NCBI GenBank assembly: GCA_946546925.1
Contig: CAMNOS010000007.1
Span: 1 to 42,198, forward strand
Reading direction: 5' to 3'
DNA length: 42,198 nt
Source of the DNA: an uncultured Butyrivibrio sp.
GTDB lineage: Bacteria; Bacillota; Clostridia; Lachnospirales; Lachnospiraceae
Shown here: piece after piece, positions 35,235 to 42,198 of the stretch
Numbering within the stretch: position 1 is the first letter of the stretch
Layout: each line of letters opens with the position of its first letter
The notes under the pieces: generated by a model
The model's database searches: none
The model's input: only the letters and a program-made list of their open reading frames with translations
Told to the model about the DNA's origin: nothing
Position numbers and translations under genes: made by a program

Positions 35235-36230
35235 TTAAGAATGCATCACTGTGTCATTGCCTATATAGCTAAAGAGCACACTTAATACATCCGCATAGTA
35301 TTTTTTGCGGGTGACATCATCGGAATTGAATATCTCGTGCCTTGATGTGGGGTAGGGGTGGATGTTTGCATGGGGAACTTTTTCTTTGAACGCTTCATAT
35401 CCGGCGGGATCTATCAGGTGGTCACATCCGGCAGTCATTACGGTTACAGGCGTTTTTATCTTCCCTGCGTTTTTTATGACTTTAGTAGTTGCGCTCATGC
35501 TTGCAAGAGCCCAGCTAAGGGATGCCCCTGTCATCTGATAGTGCGGGTCGTTTTTCCTGAGACCGAGCTGGAAATAGTAGCGGGCAGGGGACATGGCGCT
35601 GCTTCCCTCGACTCTGGAATCGGGGTTGAAGTGCTTCTGCCCCGGAGCAAGCTTTTTCATCCTGCCGGTAAGAAGGCCGAATACCCTTATCAGGAGCCTT
35701 GCGATGGGAGGATAGCTGGCTCCCTTAAGCTTCAGCATAGGAGATGAGAGGATGGCGCCTTTGAAGACATCCGTGTGTTCCTCGAGGTAAAGAGCACCTA
35801 TGCATCCGCCCATGGAGTGCGCGATCATTAAAAGCGGTCTGCCCTCTGTCAGGGGCTTAACCTTTTCTTTTATAAAAAGAGAAAGGTCATTGACGTAGGT
35901 GCGGTAGCTGTCAATATATATAACGTCCATCTCGGGAGCCTTGCCGCCTGAGTAGCCGTGCCCGCGCTGCTCCATAAAGAATACTTCAAACCCTTCCCGG
36001 TAGAGGTACCAGATGTACTCTCTGTACTTGCCGAAAAATTCGGCCATGCCGTGGACTATCACCACGCTGGCTTTTGGGTCGTCGGGACATGCGTGGTAGA
36101 AGTTTAGGACTGTGCCATCATCTGCCTTTAAGGCATCTCTTTTTACATGATCCCTGACAAATGCTTCGTTTTCTGTTGTCATTACTTCGGTAAAATCGTC
36201 TTCGCCTAAAAAACACAGATTCTTATTCAT
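35235..36230 (-). CDS. Alpha/beta hydrolase (lysophospholipase/monoacylglycerol lipase-like)
   Basis: 331 residues, serine hydrolase of the Hydrolase_4 type. VIVHGMAEFFGKY is the oxyanion region, EQRGHGYSGG the strand-4 motif, AHSMGG holds the nucleophile, and the Asp of AGCDHLIDPAG and the His of SRHEIFN complete the triad. No signal peptide is visible. Typical substrates are monoacylglycerols, lysophospholipids or other esters. Its ATG overlaps the stop of the symporter gene (ATGA), suggesting that it acts on what the symporter brings in (inference). Confidence 0.9.
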   Translation of the reverse strand: MNKNLCFLGEDDFTEVMTTENEAFVRDHVKRDALKADDGTVLNFYHACPDDPKASVVIVHGMAEFFGKYREYIWYLYREGFEVFFMEQRGHGYSGGKAPEMDVIYIDSYRTYVNDLSLFIKEKVKPLTEGRPLLMIAHSMGGCIGALYLEEHTDVFKGAILSSPMLKLKGASYPPIARLLIRVFGLLTGRMKKLAPGQKHFNPDSRVEGSSAMSPARYYFQLGLRKNDPHYQMTGASLSWALASMSATTKVIKNAGKIKTPVTVMTAGCDHLIDPAGYEAFKEKVPHANIHPYPTSRHEIFNSDDVTRKKYYADVLSVLFSYIGNDTVMHS

Positions 36231-37708
36231 TTTCTTTTACCCGGTCTTGTATTATCTTTGTTCCAGAGACTGTCGTAGGACATTCCGGTTACTTTTTCGC
36301 AGATCCTTATTTCTTCATCGGTGGCTTTAGCGGGGATTTCGCCCCTGCGCCTTGCTATCTCGGTCTGGATGACCTTGAATTCCTTTCTTGTGAGAGGGAA
36401 GATTATACCCGATATAAGGAGCAGTGTTATGAGTATTGCCGGCACAAACACGTATATGTAGACAATGCCGTGCTGGGTTGCAAGGCTCTGCCTCTGTCCC
36501 TCGTTGGCGAGCACTTCATCGTAGCCTGCGGCTGAGAGAAGGAAACCAATGATGGCAGCTGAAAGACCCGATGAGATCTTTCTTGCAAAGGTAGCCATGC
36601 CGGATACGATGCCGGGGCGTCTGACTGATGTTATGAGCTCGTCAACCTCAGCCATATCGGCCATTATCGAGAAGATACTGGTAAGTGTCGCTGCGTTTCC
36701 AAGTCCTATGAGGGCTGTCATAAGAAGAATCGGAACGATGGGTGCACTTTCATATGAGATAAAGAATAGACCCAGGGTTCCTACGAGCCTGATGGGAGCG
36801 CCTATGAGAATGGTGGTCCGCTTGGAAGTAGCAGCCATTACAGGGCCGAATATCAGCATGCCTACAAGCTGTGAAATCAGGATGACTGCCATCAGATATG
36901 TGAAATAGCCGTTGGCGTAGCCGTTAAGTACATCGTCCACGTAGTAGACGGCCATTCCGGAGACGAAATCCATACCGCACTGGCCAAAGAGGTAGAGACA
37001 GATGAACAGTCTGAAGGAACGGCTTCGAAAGACGCTTACTGCCTGTGGAAAGCTCTCCAGGATGCTGGTCCTGACCGGTTCCTTGGGGTGCTCCCAGGTC
37101 CCTGCGAAGGTCACCATGGATGCCACAAAGAAAAGGAAACCAAAGAGCAGGGCACATTTAAGATATGCTGAGGTGTCCAGATTGTCCTTGATGATAAATG
37201 TCGGCACGAGGCCGCAGACCATAGAACCCAGCGTTGACCAGATCATGCGCACATTGGAGAACCTGGCGCGGATCGTGTAGTCGTCTATCATATCGGGGAG
37301 AAGTCCGTTGTAGGGCACCGTTATGATGGTGAAGCCGGTTGAGAACAGGCAGTACATGAACAGATAGAACAGGTAAAGACCTGCTACGGACTTTGTGGGG
37401 ATGGTGACCCACATGACGATGAAGGTTAGGGCAGATACGATACCGCCGACCATGATATAGAATCTCTTGGGACCAAAGCGGGAGACTGTTCTGTCGGTTA
37501 TGTTGCCCATGACAGGGTCAGTGACAGCGTCCCAGATCTTGCCCACAAGCGGTATGGTCCCCGCAAGGGCAGCAGGCATTCCCAGTGCCTTGGTCAGAAA
37601 GACTGTAAAGAAGGTATTGATAATGACGAATGCGCCGCCGCCGTAGAACTCAGCCATTCCGTACATCATTCTTCTTCCCAGACCATAGTTTTCTTTTTTT
37701 TCTCCCAT
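36227..37708 (-). CDS. GPH-family (glycoside-pentoside-hexuronide):cation symporter
   Basis: 493 residues with about twelve transmembrane segments, MFS superfamily. GKIWDAVTDPVMGNITDRT and KRFYIMVGG in loop 2-3 are the GPH signature, as in MelB, XynB or UidB transporters, so the likely cargo is a glycoside or uronide taken up with Na+ or H+. The start is ATG 37708, behind GGGGG; the open frame extends to 37768 but would run through the operator and the -10 element. It forms an operon with the hydrolase gene and is divergent from a TetR regulator. Confidence 0.9.
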   Translation of the reverse strand: MGEKKENYGLGRRMMYGMAEFYGGGAFVIINTFFTVFLTKALGMPAALAGTIPLVGKIWDAVTDPVMGNITDRTVSRFGPKRFYIMVGGIVSALTFIVMWVTIPTKSVAGLYLFYLFMYCLFSTGFTIITVPYNGLLPDMIDDYTIRARFSNVRMIWSTLGSMVCGLVPTFIIKDNLDTSAYLKCALLFGFLFFVASMVTFAGTWEHPKEPVRTSILESFPQAVSVFRSRSFRLFICLYLFGQCGMDFVSGMAVYYVDDVLNGYANGYFTYLMAVILISQLVGMLIFGPVMAATSKRTTILIGAPIRLVGTLGLFFISYESAPIVPILLMTALIGLGNAATLTSIFSIMADMAEVDELITSVRRPGIVSGMATFARKISSGLSAAIIGFLLSAAGYDEVLANEGQRQSLATQHGIVYIYVFVPAILITLLLISGIIFPLTRKEFKVIQTEIARRRGEIPAKATDEEIRICEKVTGMSYDSLWNKDNTRPGKRK

Positions 37709-37735
37709 AATTAAAACCCCCGTCACAATTATTCG

Positions 37736-37751
37736 GGCGCAGGTCTGCGCC
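37736..37751. promoter_or_regulatory. Perfect 16-bp palindrome, probable TetR-family operator
   Basis: GGCGCAG-GT-CTGCGCC is a perfect 7-2-7 inverted repeat. It covers about +1 to +16 of the predicted symporter transcript, a typical repressor position. The neighbouring divergent TetR gene is the obvious candidate regulator. No second copy was seen at the TetR promoter. Confidence 0.55.
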
Positions 37752-37758
37752 ATAATTA

Positions 37759-37787
37759 ATTTTACCAAAAAACAACTCTGGTGTGGA
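37759..37787 (-). promoter_or_regulatory. Promoter of the symporter-hydrolase operon
   Basis: On the minus strand, TCCACA (37787-37782), a 17-base spacer and TAAAAT (37764-37759). The start would fall at the edge of the palindrome. Confidence 0.55.
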
Positions 37788-37801
37788 GAGATCCTCGCCG
37801 G

Positions 37802-37830
37802 TTGACACTGCTATTTTCTTTGGGTAAAAT
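37802..37830 (+). promoter_or_regulatory. Promoter of the TetR-family gene
   Basis: TTGACA (37802-37807), a 17-base spacer, TAAAAT (37825-37830). The expected start is near 37837, 33 bases before the ATG. It is back to back with the symporter promoter, with 14 bases between the two -35 elements. Confidence 0.8.
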
Positions 37831-37869
37831 AATAACGCACGTAATTAAAAACGGCATGGGAGGAGCAAA

Positions 37870-38421
37870 ATGTCCAGAAAAGCGACAATCACGCAGGAAG
37901 AAATAGTAAATGCGGCTTTTAAGATAACAAGGAAAGAGGGCTTTGAACAGATAACGTCCAGGAAGCTTGCGGCAGCCGCAGGCTGTTCTACACAGCCCAT
38001 TTTCCGTATCTATGAGAACATGGATGCCCTTAAGAAGGATGTGTACGAGAAGGCAGCTGAGAATTATCTTGAGTACTACGACAAGTGCGAGAAGACTCAT
38101 GAGACTCCGTTTGTTGATATGGGACTTGCTTACATCGGTTTTGCCCAGAAGTATCCTCATCTTTTCAGACTCCTTTTTATCTCACAGGAAGGCTCCGGAC
38201 AAAAGAGCATGTACGACCTTGTCAACGGCAAGAACGAGAATGTGGTAAAAGAAATAAACAGAGCGGCAGCCCTCGGTGTCGTTGATGCCCAGGATCTCTT
38301 TATGCAGATGTGGATCTTCATTCACGGCGCAGGATGCATGGCTGTCACAGGTGACTATGACCTGGACGAGGCTGCATCAGTTGAAAAGCTCGAGTCTGCC
38401 TTTAAGGCTTTCAGCCGCTGA
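37870..38421 (+). CDS. TetR/AcrR-family transcriptional regulator
   Basis: 183 residues. N-terminal helix-turn-helix at about 10-55 (ITQEEIVNAAFKITRKEGFE, then ITSRKLAAAAGCSTQPIFRIYENMDAL), followed by an all-helical ligand domain. GGGAGGAG precedes the ATG. Divergent to the symporter/hydrolase operon, which it probably represses through the palindrome at 37736-37751. The ligand is unknown. The next gene starts 10 bases after its stop. Confidence 0.92.
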   Translation: MSRKATITQEEIVNAAFKITRKEGFEQITSRKLAAAAGCSTQPIFRIYENMDALKKDVYEKAAENYLEYYDKCEKTHETPFVDMGLAYIGFAQKYPHLFRLLFISQEGSGQKSMYDLVNGKNENVVKEINRAAALGVVDAQDLFMQMWIFIHGAGCMAVTGDYDLDEAASVEKLESAFKAFSR

Positions 38422-38431
38422 CGGTACTGCC

Positions 38432-39373
38432 ATGAAATTTGACAGGGATACAGATGTAATAACAAGGATAAACGAGAGCTACTCAAGGATGAGCAAGGGC
38501 AAGAAGAACATTGCCACCTACGTGACCGAGCACTATGAACAGGCCGTATTTATGAAAGCGGCAGAACTCGGCAAGATCGTTGGGATAAGCGAATCCACAG
38601 TTGTGAGATTTGCGATGAGCCTTGGGTACGAGGGGTACCCGGAGTTTCAGAAGGCACTTGCAAACTGGGTCTCCGACAAGTTCGGATCCGTTGAGAAGGT
38701 TGGAAGAAGATTTGGCAAAAGCAGCGAGGGGGAGATCCTCTCCGCAATTCTGAAGTCCGATATTTCCAACATTGAGCACACAATAGGAAGCATTGATGTG
38801 GCGGCCTTTAAGACAGCCGTGGACATCATCCTGAAGGCAAGGTGCGTATATATAGTGGGACTTAGAAGCTGCGAGCCGCTGGCTGATTTTCTGCACTTTT
38901 ATCTCAATATGATAAGAGGCGGCAATGTGCTCATAAAGACCACCAGTGTCAGCGAGATGTTCGAGCAGATGATAAGGATCGGTGACAGGGACTGCATCAT
39001 AGGTATCAGCTTTCCGAGGTATTCCATGAGGACATTGAAGTGCCTTGAATTTGCCAATGACAGGAATGCCAAGGTGATAACCATTACGGATTCCGTCCAT
39101 TCTCCCATGAATCTTTACTCCTCCTGCAACATACTTGCAAAGAGTGAGATGGCTTCAATAGTGGATTCTCTTGTTGCACCGCTGAGCGTTATCAATGCCC
39201 TTGTGGTTGCGCTTTGCATGAGGCGGCCAGGCGAGGTGCAGGCAGACCTCAAGATGCTTGAGGAAACCTGGAACAACTATCAGGTCTATCTCAATGATGA
39301 AATAGATTTTGCCTCTGATGATGTGGGAATGAACATATACAGCGGCAAAAAGCTTATGGATGACAGGGAATGA
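38432..39373 (+). CDS. MurR/RpiR-family transcriptional regulator (HTH plus SIS domain)
   Basis: 313 residues. N-terminal HTH_6 domain (about 1-80: SKGKKNIATYVTEHYEQAVFMKAAELGKIVGISESTVVRFAMSLGYEGYPEF, quoted here only by its ends SKGKKNIA and GYEGYPEF) and a C-terminal SIS sugar-phosphate-binding domain (about 115-265: CVYIVGLRSCEPLADFL, GDRDCIIGISFPRYSMRT). Such regulators sense phosphosugars. Start ATG 38432; the open frame runs upstream into the TetR gene in another frame, but the family begins here. The Shine-Dalgarno is poor, so coupling to the TetR stop is likely. Its own target is not evident here. Confidence 0.9.
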   Translation: MKFDRDTDVITRINESYSRMSKGKKNIATYVTEHYEQAVFMKAAELGKIVGISESTVVRFAMSLGYEGYPEFQKALANWVSDKFGSVEKVGRRFGKSSEGEILSAILKSDISNIEHTIGSIDVAAFKTAVDIILKARCVYIVGLRSCEPLADFLHFYLNMIRGGNVLIKTTSVSEMFEQMIRIGDRDCIIGISFPRYSMRTLKCLEFANDRNAKVITITDSVHSPMNLYSSCNILAKSEMASIVDSLVAPLSVINALVVALCMRRPGEVQADLKMLEETWNNYQVYLNDEIDFASDDVGMNIYSGKKLMDDRE

Positions 39374-39374
39374 T

Positions 39375-40661
39375 ATGAGAAGAATAGCAGTTATCGGCTG
39401 CGGCGCAGCCGGTATGATGGCGGCGCTTGCTGCTGCGCAGAGCGGCGGGAGCGTCACTGTTTTTGAAAAAAACGAAAAGCCAGGGAAGAAGATCTATATC
39501 ACCGGAAAGGGCAGATGCAACGTTACGAATGCTTGCGACATTGCTGACTTTTTTGACAGCGTAAGGAGAAATCCGAGGTTTTTGTACAGTGCAGTCTATG
39601 GCTTTGACAACAGTGCCGTCATGGATTTCTTTGAAAAGAGAGGATGCAGGCTCAAAGTAGAGAGAGGAGAGAGGGTTTTTCCGGTTTCGGACCACTCTTC
39701 GGACATCATTAAGACTCTCTTTGATGCCGTTAAAAAAGAGGGCGTCACCGTTCTTTTTAACACTAAGGTCCACTCGGTTGAGATTTCCCGGGGCGAGTTT
39801 GCGGCAGTGACCTATGCCTCTGAAGACGACCCCATAACCAGGGAGGAGTTTGATGCCTGTATCGTGTGTACCGGCGGCTTATCGTACCCTTCCACAGGAT
39901 CAACGGGAGACGGGTACAGGTTTGCCAGGGAGGTCGGACACAGCGTGATCGAGCAGACACCGTCGCTTGTTCCCTTTGAGATAAAAGAGGCGTGGTGCCG
40001 GGATCTTCAGGGACTGTCCCTTAGGAATGTAGCACTGAAACTATATCAGTTCAAAGATGACGAAGAGATGGAAAAGGCTTTTGCACCTTCAGCTAAGAAG
40101 AAAAAGCCCGTCTGTGAAGGCTTTGGAGAGATGCTCTTTACCCACTTCGGGATAAGCGGTCCGATCGTCCTGACAGCCAGCTGCTACTATGACAAAGCCA
40201 AAACGGCGCTTTTGATGCTTGACTTAAAGCCTGCGCTTTCTCTTGAACAGCTGGATAAGAGAATTTTAAGGGACTTTGACGATGCCCCCAACAGGCAGTT
40301 TAAAAATGCGGTGTCATCTCTTTTCCCCGCAAAGCTTGTGCCGGTAATGGTGGCTCTTTCAGGTATAGACCCGGAAAGAAGCGTCAACAACATAACGCGG
40401 GAAGAGAGGCTGTCTTTTGCATCTCTTATTAAGAACCTGCCCATGACAATTCTTGGCACAAGAGGATTTAATGAGGCTATAATAACAAGAGGAGGGATCA
40501 ATGTAAAAGAGATAGATCCCTCGACCATGGAGTCCAGGCTTGTAAAGAACCTGTACTTCGCGGGAGAAGTTCTTGATGTGGACACCGAGACTGGCGGCTT
40601 CAACCTTCAGGTGGCATGGTCCACGGGACACCTTGCCGGGGTGAGCTCGGCAGAAGAATAG
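39375..40661 (+). CDS. HI0933-family flavoprotein (NAD(P)/FAD-dependent oxidoreductase)
   Basis: 428 residues. N-terminal Rossmann motif IAVIGCGAAGMMAAL and VTVFEKNEKPGKKIYITGKGR with the family signature GKGRCNVTNA. Also CTGGLSYPSTGSTGDGY, TPSLVPFEI, ILGTRGFNEAIITRGGI, and at the C-terminus FAGEVLDVDTETGG and NLQVAWSTG (FAD). Members are often named aminoacetone oxidase-like or BaiN-like; the real substrate is uncertain. ATG 39375 is preferred over 39360 because AGGGA lies before it and it directly follows the regulator's stop. The order flavoprotein-cmk-ispH is common in clostridia. Confidence 0.9.
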   Translation: MRRIAVIGCGAAGMMAALAAAQSGGSVTVFEKNEKPGKKIYITGKGRCNVTNACDIADFFDSVRRNPRFLYSAVYGFDNSAVMDFFEKRGCRLKVERGERVFPVSDHSSDIIKTLFDAVKKEGVTVLFNTKVHSVEISRGEFAAVTYASEDDPITREEFDACIVCTGGLSYPSTGSTGDGYRFAREVGHSVIEQTPSLVPFEIKEAWCRDLQGLSLRNVALKLYQFKDDEEMEKAFAPSAKKKKPVCEGFGEMLFTHFGISGPIVLTASCYYDKAKTALLMLDLKPALSLEQLDKRILRDFDDAPNRQFKNAVSSLFPAKLVPVMVALSGIDPERSVNNITREERLSFASLIKNLPMTILGTRGFNEAIITRGGINVKEIDPSTMESRLVKNLYFAGEVLDVDTETGGFNLQVAWSTGHLAGVSSAEE

Positions 40662-40676
40662 ATTTGGAGGAACATA

Positions 40677-41342
40677 ATGAGCAAAAGCATAGCAATTGAT
40701 GGACCTGCAGGAGCAGGCAAGAGCACAATAGCCAAAAAGGTAGCAAAGAGTCTTGGATTTATATATGTGGATACCGGGGCAATGTACAGGGCAATGGCTC
40801 TTTATATGATAAAGAATAAAGTTGATGCGTCTGATTCCGAGAAGATAAGCGCAACCTGTAAGAGTGCTGACATCACGATAAAGCATGAGAACGGAGAGCA
40901 GGTTGTCTACCTGAACAAAGAGAATGTAAACGGCCTCATCCGCACCGAGGAAGTCGGCAACATGGCATCAGCAAGCAGCGTGAACGCAGATGTAAGAGCC
41001 AAGCTTGTGGAGCTTCAGCAGAAGATGGCAGAGACGACGGATGTAGTCATGGACGGAAGGGACATCGGGACCGTTGTTCTTCCCGGAGCTGATCTCAAGG
41101 TATATCTTACAGCCAGCTCCAAAGTAAGAGCCGAGAGGCGCTATAAAGAGCTGACCGAGAAGGGAACACAGTGCAATCTCGATGAGATCGAGAAAGATAT
41201 AATCGACAGGGATTACCGCGACATGCACAGGGAGAACTCTCCGCTCAAGCAGGCTGAGGATGCAGTCCTTGTTGACTCTTCCTATATGACCATAGACGAA
41301 GTTGCAGATGAGATACTCAGACTTTATAAAGAGAGAGCATAA
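40677..41342 (+). CDS. cmk: Cytidylate kinase
   Basis: Phosphorylates CMP and dCMP. 221 residues, P-loop GPAGAGKST at 9-17, VDTGAMYRAMAL, DGRDIGTVVLPGADLKVYLTAS, and the lid region RAERRYKEL. DRDYRDMHRENSPLKQAEDAVLVDSS is a typical C-terminal block. TTGGAGG precedes the ATG. ispH begins at the base after the stop codon. Confidence 0.97.
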   Translation: MSKSIAIDGPAGAGKSTIAKKVAKSLGFIYVDTGAMYRAMALYMIKNKVDASDSEKISATCKSADITIKHENGEQVVYLNKENVNGLIRTEEVGNMASASSVNADVRAKLVELQQKMAETTDVVMDGRDIGTVVLPGADLKVYLTASSKVRAERRYKELTEKGTQCNLDEIEKDIIDRDYRDMHRENSPLKQAEDAVLVDSSYMTIDEVADEILRLYKERA

Positions 41343-42194
41343 ATGGAAGTTATAGTAGCTGAACATGCGGGATTCTGTTTTGGTGTCACCAAGGCTGTTG
41401 AGACCGTATACGAACAGATTGAAAAGGACAAAAAGAATATTTATACATTCGGACCCATAATCCACAACGAGATCGTGGTGGGTGATCTTCAGAAAAAGGG
41501 TGTCCGTGTGATTGAGGATGTGAGCGAACTTGCGGGCATCACCGACGGAATAGTTGTGATAAGATCTCACGGTGTGACCAAGGAGATCCACAAAAAGCTC
41601 ATGGATACAGGGCTTGAGATAATCGATGCCACCTGTCCCTTTGTAAAGAGAATCCACAGAATAGTGGATGAAGAGAGCAAAAAGGGCAAGAGCATCATAG
41701 TTGTCGGCAGCAGCACACACCCGGAAGTTGAGGGAATTGTGAGCTACGCCCAGGGCCCTGTTTATGTGGTGGAATCGCCCAAAGAGGCAGCAGATTTTGA
41801 TGGCGATAAGGAAACGGAATATGTGATAGTGTCCCAGACCACATTTAACATGAATAAATTTAAAGAAACCATTGAAATCTTTAATAATAATAGTTACAAT
41901 ATTAATATTGTGAATACTATATGCAACGCCACAGACGAAAGGCAGTCGGAAGCTGAGGAAATTGCTGCCAAAGCTGACGTGATGATCGTCATAGGCGGGG
42001 CGCACAGCTCAAATTCAAGAAAACTCTATGAGATATGCGCTGCGAGGTGTTCCCGCACATATTTTATTCAGACACTGGATGACCTTAAACTGGAGATTCC
42101 AGAGGGGGCCAATCTGGTGGGCATAACCGCCGGGGCTTCAACACCAAAGAACATTATTGAGGAGGTTCAGAAACATGTCAGAACAAACTTTTGA
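41343..42194 (+). CDS. ispH: 4-hydroxy-3-methylbut-2-enyl diphosphate reductase (IspH/LytB)
   Basis: Last enzyme of the MEP pathway, gives IPP and DMAPP; [4Fe-4S] protein of 283 residues. Cluster cysteines: Cys12 (AGFCFGV), the Cys of IIDATCPFVKRIH and the Cys of NTICNATDERQ. Substrate-binding parts: GPIIHNEIVV, RSHGV, GSSTHPEVEG, SQTTFN, GGAHSSNSRKL, GITAGASTP. The gene is complete and its end overlaps the next coding start. It is not fused to S1, unlike in some clostridia. Confidence 0.97.
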   Translation: MEVIVAEHAGFCFGVTKAVETVYEQIEKDKKNIYTFGPIIHNEIVVGDLQKKGVRVIEDVSELAGITDGIVVIRSHGVTKEIHKKLMDTGLEIIDATCPFVKRIHRIVDEESKKGKSIIVVGSSTHPEVEGIVSYAQGPVYVVESPKEAADFDGDKETEYVIVSQTTFNMNKFKETIEIFNNNSYNINIVNTICNATDERQSEAEEIAAKADVMIVIGGAHSSNSRKLYEICAARCSRTYFIQTLDDLKLEIPEGANLVGITAGASTPKNIIEEVQKHVRTNF

Positions 42195-42198
42195 ACAG
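42175..42198 (+). CDS. Start of a downstream gene, probably ribosomal protein S1 (rpsA), 8 codons only
   Basis: ATG 42175 is preceded by a strong GAGGAGG (42159-42165) at 9 bases, inside the end of ispH, and the frame reads MSEQTFEQ to the window edge. The identification rests on position: cmk-ispH-rpsA is the usual clostridial order. The residues alone do not prove it. Confidence 0.5.

Noticed and set aside
40968-42005. Open frame of 345 codons on the minus strand
   Set aside because: It lies fully antisense to cmk and ispH, which have clear family motifs. Its translation shows no recognizable family features and it has no suitable start signals.

Overview
The window reads as a chromosomal segment of an anaerobic Firmicute, most likely a Lachnospiraceae member (Butyrivibrio-like). 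The reasons are the order pyrH-frr-uppS-cdsA-dxr-rseP-ispG-polC, a PolC-type replicase, the order flavoprotein-cmk-ispH-(rpsA), Gram-positive Shine-Dalgarno sites, the non-mevalonate isoprenoid pathway, and extended -10 (TGnTATAAT) promoters. The genus is inferred from gene content and style, not from any marker RNA. No tRNA, rRNA, CRISPR array or insertion sequence was seen. No gap between genes exceeds 300 bases.

Region 1 (1-3214): the 3' two thirds of htpG (Hsp90) with an unusual acidic insert, a class I aminotransferase, and a stand-alone CinA C-terminal (PncC-type) amidohydrolase. Region 2 (3229-16995): one long co-directional cluster with short gaps. It starts with a membrane-anchored CE4 polysaccharide deacetylase and a bactofilin. 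It continues with UMP kinase, ribosome recycling factor, undecaprenyl-PP synthase, CDP-diglyceride synthase, DXP reductoisomerase, RseP protease, IspG, PolC, and a YczE-like membrane protein. Cell-wall carbon, lipid carrier and phospholipid synthesis are thus linked to a cytoskeletal scaffold.

Region 3 (16986-21779): a metal-resistance unit. A compact intergenic region carries two promoters and a 13-2-13 palindrome. It is followed by an ArsR/SmtB repressor, a free-standing HMA metal-binding protein, a P1B-2 type Zn/Cd/Pb ATPase, and a class C beta-lactamase-like hydrolase with a C-terminal extension I cannot place. Region 4 (21825-26755): an overlapping five-gene operon of purine nucleoside phosphorylase, MTA/SAH deaminase-like amidohydrolase, a membrane-anchored MutS-like ATPase, RNase HI and a metallophosphoesterase. 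Region 5 (26812-28934): a DHH phosphoesterase and MnmA.

Region 6 (28986-31952) is the most interesting part. A STAS (anti-anti-sigma-like) protein overlaps a lipoprotein/permease fusion whose solute-binding halves are in swapped order. That gene overlaps an ABC ATPase whose C-terminal extension resembles a degenerate RsbW/SpoIIAB-type ATP-binding domain. Together they suggest an amino-acid transporter with a built-in partner-switching module.

Region 7 (32091-37708, minus strand): a chemoreceptor with an orphan sugar-type binding lipoprotein, and a GPH-family symporter with an alpha/beta hydrolase. Region 8 (37802-42198, plus strand): a TetR regulator divergent from the symporter, an RpiR/SIS regulator, an HI0933-family flavoprotein, cytidylate kinase, IspH, and the first eight codons of what is probably rpsA. 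Dxr, IspG and IspH give three steps of the MEP pathway in this one window, with UppS as a downstream user.
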